NCBI GenBank assembly: GCA_031271075.1
Contig: JAISWN010000018.1
Coordinates: 1 to 7,687, forward strand
Direction of reading: 5' to 3'
Origin: Treponema sp.
GTDB lineage: Bacteria > Spirochaetota > Spirochaetia > Treponematales > Breznakiellaceae
Length of the DNA: 7,687 nucleotides
The notes below the pieces were generated by a model. The model was not told where the DNA came from. It did not search any database and saw only the letters and a program-made list of their open reading frames with translations. Every line of letters begins with the position of its first letter. Position 1 is the first letter of the stretch. Made by a program: the position numbers and the translations under genes. This document shows positions 1-5,312 of this stretch, in pieces.

Positions 1-357
1 GGAGACCGTTCATACGACCATTCCCGCCTTGGAAATGGCCTTTGCCAACCGGAAGGCCCGGGAGGGTTTGCTGTTCCATTCTGACCGGGGGGTGCAGTAT
101 TGCGCGAAAGCCTTTCGCGGACGGCTGGGGGTGCTTTGTCCATGAGCCGGAAGGGGAACTGTTGGGACAACGCCTGTGCCGAATCATTTTTCAAGACCCT
201 GAAGAGGGAACTGGAAACCTTGGACGGCAAACATGCCGCGGAGGAGGTAAGACAATCGGTGTTCATGTATGTTGAGGCCTATTATAACCGGATTCGTATA
301 CATTCGGCGCTTGACTATGTGGCGCCTAATGTGTTTAACTGTGGGCAAGTCGCTTAA
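1..357 (+). pseudogene. IS3-family transposase (OrfB) C-terminus, frameshifted, 5' end outside window
   Basis: This is the catalytic C-terminal part of an IS3-type DDE (rve-fold) transposase. Frame 2 from position 2 reads through a typical [14 protein letters not shown] segment, whose Asp (83-85) is the second catalytic acid, and stops at TGA 143-145. Frame 1 then continues from about 139 with [11 protein letters not shown] and CAESFF, whose Glu (181-183) is the third acid. It ends with the family's YYNRIRIHSAL signature and a stop at 355-357. The IS3 family has DD35E spacing, so 108 nt should separate the Asp and Glu codons; here there are 98. That 10-nt shortfall explains the frame change and places the lesion at about 127-139. 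The first Asp and the N-terminus lie before the window. The known programmed frameshift of IS3 elements is between orfA and orfB, not here, so I read this as an inactive copy. Confidence 0.88.
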
Positions 358-360
358 CAC

Positions 361-385
361 TGTCTACCCAACGGGGTAAAGTCCA
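361..385. repeat. Probable right terminal inverted repeat of the IS3 element
   Basis: Read on the minus strand from 385, the sequence begins TGGACTTTACCCCGTTGGG and continues into TAGACA. This TG-start with a later AGACA block resembles IS3-family ends. It contains a short internal stem, TACCC (365-369) with GGGTA (374-378). The partner left repeat is not visible, so this is a call from position and pattern only. Confidence 0.5.
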
Positions 386-882
386 CCCTTCAGCCACAGA
401 TTCTCCTCCCACCCCAGCCTCCCGCTCACGATTATCTGCATCGGCAAGTAATCCCCCTCTACCAGGTAGATCCCAGGTTCCGCCTCCTCTACACGGTACT
501 TGCGGACATCCTTCAAGTATTTGATAAGCTCCCTGGGGTATCTGGCTCCCGCAAAGGTAAGGGTGATGGCGGACATATCGGCCTCGGGGGTAATGGCTGC
601 GTAGAGGGAAGCGTAGGCGTAGACTTTGAAGAAGTCTTTGACGGAGAAGGAATCGTCGGGGCTCTTGAACTCCCAGATGTTGAAGGTTTTGAATATCCTG
701 GCGATATTTTTGGAGATCTGGGCGCCCGGTGGTTTGAGGATGATGAGGGAATCGATGCGGAGGGGTTCCGAGGTAAGTTGGAACTCTGGGAAGAAGCGGA
801 GGGTATCCCTGAAAGGAGCAAGCTCAAGCTGGATAGCCTGGAAGAAGGCTGGGTGCCAATTGATGGAATGGTTCTGTTTCAT
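364..882 (-). CDS. PD-(D/E)XK nuclease-like hypothetical protein, 3' end truncated by IS
   Basis: This encodes a 172-residue soluble protein without a signal peptide or membrane helix. It resembles an uncharacterised family seen in gut Firmicutes and spirochaetes, beginning WHPAFFQAIQLEL and followed by EPLRIDSLIILK and NIARIFKTFNIWEFKSPDD. The order Asp44 then Glu71-Phe-Lys73 fits the D...ExK core of PD-(D/E)XK nuclease-fold proteins, and the ITLTFAGARYPRELIKYLK segment follows. Members I recall continue well beyond the ENLWLK motif (here about residues 160-165) with a helical C-terminal part. In this copy only GGLYPVG follows before a stop, and those codons fall in or at the IS end. The gene is therefore probably a C-terminally truncated remnant that keeps the core motif. 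The ATG at 880-882 is placed by the family-like N-terminus; no clear Shine-Dalgarno sequence precedes it. The molecular role is unknown. It lies 69 nt downstream of flcA on the same strand. Confidence 0.72.
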   Translation of the reverse strand: MKQNHSINWHPAFFQAIQLELAPFRDTLRFFPEFQLTSEPLRIDSLIILKPPGAQISKNIARIFKTFNIWEFKSPDDSFSVKDFFKVYAYASLYAAITPEADMSAITLTFAGARYPRELIKYLKDVRKYRVEEAEPGIYLVEGDYLPMQIIVSGRLGWEENLWLKGGLYPVG

Positions 883-921
883 GGATAAATAAGGGCGCGG
901 ACATGGGGTTTTGGTTTAATG

Positions 922-943
922 AATATGAGAAAATATGAGAAAA
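922..943. repeat. Two-copy 10-nt tandem repeat in the flcA/nuclease-like gap
   Basis: The 10-mer AATATGAGAA occurs twice head to tail (922-931 and 932-941), and the period continues two bases further. It sits in the AT-rich 69-nt gap between the flcA stop and the downstream nuclease-like start. No hairpin terminator is visible in this gap. The repeat may overlap a promoter for the downstream gene, but no convincing -35/-10 pair is seen. Confidence 0.6.
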
Positions 944-951
944 TTTAAACG

Positions 952-3900
952 CTATGGGGCGATGTCTTCCCAGAAGGACGGTTCCAGCACGTCTTTGTCT
1001 ATCTCAGGAAAGATCTGGGCCTCGTAGCCGCTTTGGGGGTAGAGAAGGTTCTGGATATTCAGATTGGGCCGGCCTTTTCCGGGGGTGGAGAGTTCCCCGG
1101 CGAAGGGGCGGATCATGGTGTCCGGGTTCCGGCTAAGGGTGTCCCAGGCCCGGGCGGACTCGGAGTAGTAACCCAAAGCCTGGGCGCGGTAACGGTTATC
1201 CCCGGTGATTCCGGTAAGGGTTTCCAGCACAACCCCCATGTTGTTCCGGGCCCTCATCAGGCGGTCGGCAAGCTCAACGTACTCGGGCCGGTCGTTGGGA
1301 AGGAGTATGGGCAGGCGGATTCGCTCGGCTTCCAGCAGGTCCAGGAGGCGGTTGTAGTAACCTTGGGCGGCGAAGTAGTCGTGCCGCATGTAACACACGT
1401 TTCCCAGGGCAAGGAGCAGCCTGCGGTTAAGGGGGAGTTGGGTGGAGGCGGCAAAAAAACGTTCCAGCGCCGGGGCCCAATCCCGCAAGTGGTAATAGGC
1501 GGAACCCATGCGGTAGAGCATCTCCGGCGGGGCCCAGCCGGTCTCTTCGGAGCGCCGGTAGTAGGCAAGGGTCATCGCCATATCCCCCTGCTTGGTGAAG
1601 TACTCCAGATCCCCCATAGTGGCGAAGAGCAGGCCGAATTCCGGGGCGGGTTTGAGGAGGTTGCGGGTCAGGGCGTCTTCGTAAAGGCCGATAGCCTTGA
1701 CCAGTTCCGCCTCGGCGGGTTTGAACTCCCTCAGATCGATAAGGATATCCGCGTGCCGTTTGTAAGCCTTGATAAAGTAATTCAAACGGCGGCCGGATCC
1801 CTCCCCGGCCGTTTCAAATGCCCGGAGGGCGACTTCCAGGGTAAGCTGCTCATCCCGGGTGTTTCCCAGGTTCCGGTAGTACCGTGACAGGTGGTAATGG
1901 GCCTCGGGCAAGCCCGGGCCGGCCTGGACTGCCCGGAGCAGCACGTCCCGTACCCCCTGGATCTGTTCCACATACTCATTGGGAACCCCCTGGGTTTCCT
2001 CCGTCCGTTTATCCAGAAGATAGCCCCCCAGTTCCGCCAGGGTTTCGGCGCTGATCTTCCTTTTGGGATCCCCCATAAACCATGCCTGGAGGGGCAAAAC
2101 TTCCCCGAGGCTGTCGGTACGGATGAAATACTTGAGCATCCGTTCCACCACCGGATCTTTCCAGCCGTATCTTTCCAGGTACCGGGCGTAGGCGAAGCGG
2201 GCATCCTCGTATTTGGAATTCTCCGTCTCACCCCAGGCCAGGGCGTTATCCCCCAGGGCAAGCAGGGCCTCCGGATCGTTGGGCTGGTAATCCAGGATAT
2301 TTTTCCGCAGCAGATCGTCCGCCTTTTGGTGGTTTTGGAGGTAGTAGGTTTCCAGGGCGGCATAGTCCAGCACCCCCTTCTTGTCCCTGGGGTAGAAGCT
2401 GAGGAGCTCGTCGTACTTTTTCTCCGCGTAGCGGTACTGCCGCTGGTCCCGGAAGGCTTCGGCGTAGCGGTAGAACCATTTCTTGACCTGGTGTATCCCG
2501 AAAGCCTGGCTGAAACGCTCGTTTGCCCGCTCGTATTCCCCGGCCTCTATCCGTTCATAACCCATCTTGTAAAACGATTCGGCCCGCAGGGGGGTATAGA
2601 TGAAACGGAAGCCCAGGAAGAAAAGGGAAGCGGCCGCCAGGATAACAAAGAGGCAGAGCCGCAGTACCGGGAGGAAGCTGTGAACAAAGATATAGGCGAA
2701 AGTGGCCTGTTCCGCCTCTAACTCTTCGCCGGTTTTCTTTTGAAAGCCCCGGGGAACGGGGATATTCCGTTCCAGGATCTTCCCGGCCAGGGCGGCGGTT
2801 TCTTTAGGCGGCGCTCCCCGGACAAGAAGCCTGACCAGGGCGGCAATCCGGAATTCCGGCGCCATCATTTCGGAGATGATCTCCTCACAGGCGATCCGCA
2901 GGTTGAGGGGATACGAATTGAGGGTATTCTGAAGGTTTTTCAGATCCTGGTCGTTTAGATTGATTTCCTCAGCTTCATCCTGCCCGGAGGGAACCCTTCT
3001 GCCGCTTCCCGGCCTTGTTGCCGGGGCGGGCCTGGAACCGGAAATATTGTCAAATACGTCGTCAAAACCCTGGAGGGTAAAGTCCGCAAGGCCGTTGCCG
3101 GCTTCGCCTCCTTCCCCGCCGGCGCCCTCTTCCGCCTTGCCCTCGCCGGCTTCCGCCCTTATGTCAGGAACGCCGGCATTGTCCCCTACATTAAATTTGT
3201 CAAAACCGTCGGCCGTATCCGGGGAGACAGCCAGATCTTTCTCGGTGAAACCGTCCTCAAAAACAATATCGTCCAGGATCGAATCCGTCTCGTCCGCTTC
3301 CGGAGGGGCTTCTTCTTCCGGTTCCGTTTCCGTTTCAATCCGGAAATCGTCCCCAAGACTGTCAAGATTGTCGATCCCTTCGATGTTTCCGCCGTTCTCG
3401 TCCAGGCCCGGTACTGAAAAATCCTCCAAACCGGGAATGTCAAAGCTCTCCTTCCCGGCGGCATCCGCCGATTCCGGATTCTCTACCGCTTCCGAACCGG
3501 GAATGTTCCCGGTTTTGACCGGCTCCTCCCCCCCAAGGTCAAAGCCCTCAAGATCGCCCAGATCAAAGGACGGATCTTCGTTCCCGGCGGTATCCCTGAC
3601 CCCTTCACCCCCGGCTTCACCGGCGGCATCGTCAAAATCCGCGCCCTCCTCTTCGCCGAAATCCGGAAGATCCGTATCCTCCGTCTTCTCGATGCCATCC
3701 GAATCATCCGAATCAGGGGATTCCGCCGAAAACCCCGCCGGTTCCGGCTCGTCCTTTTCCGGCGTTTGCGTTTCACCGGTGGATTCATCAAAAATACCGG
3801 CGGATATATCCTCAGACTCCTCGCCGGGAACAGAACCCAGAAGGGCGCTCAGGTCAAGGTCGCCCCCGCCCCCGAACTCCTCCAGGCCCAGGCCGTCCCT

Positions 3901-4227
3901 GTCCGCAGGTTCCGGCCCTAAGTCCGGGCCGGTATCATCCGCCGGGCCTGCCGGTTCCCCGCCGGGGGAGGGGGGCTCATCGGCGGGACCGGGCTCTAAG
4001 CCAAGGGAAGCGGCCACATCCGGGTCCAGCCCCATCCTGGCAAGGGCCTCCCTGCCCGCGGCTTCCTCGGCGGCTGCCTTCTCCGCCTTGGTATTGAGGA
4101 CCTCAGCCTCTTTTTCGGGCAGATCCAGATCGTTAAAAGGCAGACCCCGCTCCCTTAGAGAGGCCGATTCGCCGCCAAGTTCGTTGAATGAGGATCTAAA
4201 CTCCCGGAGGGCTTGCAAAGACGGCAT
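952..4227 (-). CDS. flcA: Periplasmic flagellar collar protein FlcA (membrane-anchored TPR protein)
   Basis: This 1091-residue protein fits the spirochaete family of Borrelia BB0326/FlcA, which builds the periplasmic collar around the flagellar motor and supports stator assembly. Residues 1-40 form a short conserved-looking head with LPFNDLDLPE. Residues about 45-418 are acidic, rich in Asp, Glu, Gly and Pro, and presumably disordered. Residues about 420-510 look like a small helical domain (LNLRIACEEIISEMMAPEF). One membrane helix lies at about 518-544 (LRLCLFVILAAASLFFLGF). Residues about 548-1010 carry repeated TPR-like helical pairs, for example YKMGYERIEAGEYERANERF and MLYRMGSAYYHLRDWAPALE. 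The topology is inferred as N-terminus in the cytoplasm and TPRs in the periplasm. The ATG at 4225-4227 is the only sensible start; the next Met is residue 65. No Shine-Dalgarno sequence precedes it. The family call rests on architecture and remembered sequence, not an alignment; a generic TPR protein is the alternative. Confidence 0.82.
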   Translation of the reverse strand: MPSLQALREFRSSFNELGGESASLRERGLPFNDLDLPEKEAEVLNTKAEKAAAEEAAGREALARMGLDPDVAASLGLEPGPADEPPSPGGEPAGPADDTGPDLGPEPADRDGLGLEEFGGGGDLDLSALLGSVPGEESEDISAGIFDESTGETQTPEKDEPEPAGFSAESPDSDDSDGIEKTEDTDLPDFGEEEGADFDDAAGEAGGEGVRDTAGNEDPSFDLGDLEGFDLGGEEPVKTGNIPGSEAVENPESADAAGKESFDIPGLEDFSVPGLDENGGNIEGIDNLDSLGDDFRIETETEPEEEAPPEADETDSILDDIVFEDGFTEKDLAVSPDTADGFDKFNVGDNAGVPDIRAEAGEGKAEEGAGGEGGEAGNGLADFTLQGFDDVFDNISGSRPAPATRPGSGRRVPSGQDEAEEINLNDQDLKNLQNTLNSYPLNLRIACEEIISEMMAPEFRIAALVRLLVRGAPPKETAALAGKILERNIPVPRGFQKKTGEELEAEQATFAYIFVHSFLPVLRLCLFVILAAASLFFLGFRFIYTPLRAESFYKMGYERIEAGEYERANERFSQAFGIHQVKKWFYRYAEAFRDQRQYRYAEKKYDELLSFYPRDKKGVLDYAALETYYLQNHQKADDLLRKNILDYQPNDPEALLALGDNALAWGETENSKYEDARFAYARYLERYGWKDPVVERMLKYFIRTDSLGEVLPLQAWFMGDPKRKISAETLAELGGYLLDKRTEETQGVPNEYVEQIQGVRDVLLRAVQAGPGLPEAHYHLSRYYRNLGNTRDEQLTLEVALRAFETAGEGSGRRLNYFIKAYKRHADILIDLREFKPAEAELVKAIGLYEDALTRNLLKPAPEFGLLFATMGDLEYFTKQGDMAMTLAYYRRSEETGWAPPEMLYRMGSAYYHLRDWAPALERFFAASTQLPLNRRLLLALGNVCYMRHDYFAAQGYYNRLLDLLEAERIRLPILLPNDRPEYVELADRLMRARNNMGVVLETLTGITGDNRYRAQALGYYSESARAWDTLSRNPDTMIRPFAGELSTPGKGRPNLNIQNLLYPQSGYEAQIFPEIDKDVLEPSFWEDIAP

Positions 4228-4241
4228 ATTAAGATAATTAT

Positions 4242-4254
4242 CTATCGGCCGATA
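4242..4254 (-). promoter_or_regulatory. Sigma28-like -10 box within a 12-bp perfect palindrome upstream of flcA
   Basis: On the minus strand 4249-4242 reads GCCGATAG, 7 of 8 matches to the flagellar sigma factor FliA (sigma28) -10 consensus GCCGATAA. It overlaps the perfect palindrome TATCGGCCGATA (4243-4254). The position where a TAAA-type -35 element should lie is only a weak match. If used, transcription would start about 8 nt before the flcA ATG, giving an almost leaderless mRNA, which fits the lack of a Shine-Dalgarno sequence. A sigma70 alternative is TTTACA with an AATTAT-like box 17 nt on. Confidence 0.4.
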
Positions 4255-4289
4255 CTTGTAAAGAATATATGAAAAGGGTAAAGAGTGTT

Positions 4290-4440
4290 AGGAGCCTGTT
4301 GCACTTGTGGACTTTCGCGCCGCTTTGTGCCGCAAAAATCCCGATTATCCGGCTCCTGCGAACCTTTGGTTCGTCGAACTAAAGTTCGAGGGCAGTTTGG
4401 AGGGTAAAATCGCCTCATAGGCGGCGCCTAAGCGGCGATT
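4290..4440 (+). promoter_or_regulatory. Structured 5' leader (hairpin series) of the early-set protein gene
   Basis: Several stems can be drawn by eye. AGGAGCC (4290-4296) pairs with GGCTCCT (4351-4357). CGAACC-TTT-GGTTCG spans 4359-4373. TCGAACT-AA-AGTTCGA spans 4374-4389. AATCGCC (4408-4414) pairs with GGCGATT (4434-4440), enclosing TAGGC-GGC-GCCTA (4418-4430). The second and third hairpins share complementary arms, since GGTTCG can pair with CGAACT, so alternative folds are possible. No T-tract follows any of them, so they do not look like simple terminators. I do not recognise a known riboswitch class. Confidence 0.45.
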
Positions 4441-4443
4441 CTT

Positions 4444-4449
4444 GGAGGG
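4444..4449 (+). promoter_or_regulatory. Shine-Dalgarno sequence for the early-set protein gene
   Basis: GGAGGG lies 3 nt before ATG 4453-4455 and 3 nt after the 4408-4440 hairpin. It belongs to a 9-mer, TTGGAGGGT (4442-4450), that also occurs just before the hairpin at 4397-4405. The hairpin is therefore flanked by two identical ribosome-binding-site-like copies, and only the second is followed by a start codon. A short stem, TGCGC-GAA-GCGCA (4454-4466), covers the first codons. Confidence 0.65.
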
Positions 4450-4452
4450 TTT

Positions 4453-5217
4453 ATGCGCGAAGCGCAACAAACTGCTCGGTTAGTCCTGTTTTTTACCGCA
4501 ATTCTGGGTATAACCGGGCGTCTTAACGCGGTGGATACCGAATCCCGCCTCTTTATAGACCGGCTCCTGAGCCTTAACGGCCCCGGGGCGCCTGAGATCT
4601 TTGAAGACGCGGTGATCTTTACCGCCCCTTCCTCCCTCAGGCGGGTGGGGGTGTCTTTTGCCAACGAGGGTTTTTCTAGGGTGTACTGGCTGCGGCAGCT
4701 TCTGATCCCCCAGGATCCCCTGGGCGCCCCCATACCCGAAGGGAAAAGAAGGCCCGATCCCTACAAGGATTCAGGGATCCTTTTTCACGTGTACCCGATC
4801 CCCGACGGCCTTGAGGAACTGGAGTACCGCGTGGTGGTGAACGGATTGTGGACTACAGACCCGGCAAACCCCCTGAACCGGAGGGACAGATCCGGAATCA
4901 GCAATTCGGTGGTTCCCATTCCCCGGCGGGAGGAACAGAAAAGCGTAAACCACGGCCCTTCGGACAGCCTGAACTTCCGCTTTGAGGGCCCTCCGGGAGA
5001 AACGGTTACCGTGGCCGGAAGTTTTAACGGCTGGGATCCCTTTATGTACGAACTGCGGGAATATCCTGCCGGGATCTATTCCCTCTCCATCCCCCTGCCC
5101 CCCGGAACTTACCAGTACGTTTTCTACCACCGGGGTGAGCGCTTCCTTGATCCCCGCAACTTCCGCCGGGCATACACCCGGGAAGGGACAGCCGCATCGG
5201 AAGCGGTGATTAACTGA
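4453..5217 (+). CDS. Exported protein with two tandem glycogen-binding/early-set (CBM48-like) modules
   Basis: This is a 254-residue protein. Residues 1-26 form a signal peptide: basic start, hydrophobic LVLFFTAILGI, and a plausible signal peptidase I site LNA|VD. No lipobox cysteine is seen, so a soluble periplasmic or secreted protein is likely. Residues about 172-254 match the isoamylase N-terminal/AMPK glycogen-binding early-set fold: VTVAGSFNGWDPF, then GIYSLSIPLPPGTYQYVFYH, then LDPRN. Residues about 52-155 look like a more divergent copy, with YRVVVNGLWTTDPANPLN in the place of the second module's YQYVFYHRGERFLDPRN. No catalytic domain is present, so a binding or structural role is more likely than an enzyme. 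Whether it binds glucan is unknown. It is divergent from flcA, so a link to the cell envelope or flagellar apparatus is possible but only inferred from position. Confidence 0.85.
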   Translation: MREAQQTARLVLFFTAILGITGRLNAVDTESRLFIDRLLSLNGPGAPEIFEDAVIFTAPSSLRRVGVSFANEGFSRVYWLRQLLIPQDPLGAPIPEGKRRPDPYKDSGILFHVYPIPDGLEELEYRVVVNGLWTTDPANPLNRRDRSGISNSVVPIPRREEQKSVNHGPSDSLNFRFEGPPGETVTVAGSFNGWDPFMYELREYPAGIYSLSIPLPPGTYQYVFYHRGERFLDPRNFRRAYTREGTAASEAVIN

Positions 5218-5233
5218 CGGGGGCGCAGAATTC

Positions 5234-5258
5234 CCCTGTACAAACAGGGCCTTTAAAT
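5234..5258 (+). terminator. Weak intrinsic-terminator-like hairpin after the early-set protein gene
   Basis: A perfect 6-bp stem, CCCTGT-ACAA-ACAGGG (5234-5249), lies 17 nt after the stop codon and is followed by CCTTTAAAT. The T-tract is short, so termination may be partial. Its position between a stop codon and a new promoter supports a terminator role. Confidence 0.45.
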
Positions 5259-5267
5259 CATGAGACC

Positions 5268-5306
5268 GGACGCGGCGGCGTCCTATAATCCACCGGAATC
5301 AGGAGG
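5268..5306 (+). promoter_or_regulatory. larC promoter with inverted repeat touching the -10 box, and Shine-Dalgarno
   Basis: A perfect -10 hexamer TATAAT lies at 5284-5289. The inverted repeat GGACGC-GGCG-GCGTCC (5268-5283) ends on the base before it, filling the spacer where a repressor or MerR-type activator could bind. The -35 region (around 5260-5266) is a poor match to TTGACA, consistent with an activator-dependent or weak promoter. The strong Shine-Dalgarno AGGAGG (5301-5306) sits 6 nt before the TTG start of larC, which supports that start codon. Confidence 0.5.
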
Positions 5307-5312
5307 TGTAAC

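Larger units (their letters stand above)
1..385 (+). mobile_element. Right end of an IS3-family insertion sequence
   Basis: This combines the broken transposase with a short tail after its stop codon. The tail (358-385) looks like a terminal inverted repeat and ends in CA at 384-385, as expected for IS3 elements, which begin TG and end CA. The neighbouring minus-strand gene loses similarity to its family right at this point, which independently supports an element boundary near 385. The left end and any target-site duplication are not in the window, so the exact end is inferred. The element may be incomplete on the left as well. Confidence 0.65.

Noticed and set aside
127..145. Programmed ribosomal frameshifting within the transposase at the G run
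   Set aside because: IS3 frameshifting joins orfA to orfB, far upstream. A slip here would still leave the Asp-Glu spacing three residues short.
626..892. An 88-codon plus-strand frame opposite the nuclease-like gene
   Set aside because: The minus-strand frame carries the family motifs (D44, E71-F-K73); the plus-strand product has none.
1033..1887. A 284-codon plus-strand open frame opposite the TPR region
   Set aside because: Gly/Val/Pro-rich product with no recognisable domain; explained by GC-biased codon use of flcA on the opposite strand.
1891..2721. A 276-codon plus-strand open frame opposite the FlcA membrane helix and first TPRs
   Set aside because: Same antisense shadow pattern; no domain and no start signal.
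2960..4237. A 425-codon open frame on the plus strand opposite the flcA N-terminus
   Set aside because: It is antisense to the acidic low-complexity region. The Ser/Pro-rich product mirrors the Asp/Glu/Gly codons on the other strand, shows no domain and has no Shine-Dalgarno sequence. The flcA frame has a clear membrane helix and TPRs.
4359..4389. The paired CGAAC hairpins as a CRISPR repeat or an intrinsic terminator
   Set aside because: Only two dissimilar short hairpins without spacers are present, and no T-tract follows them.
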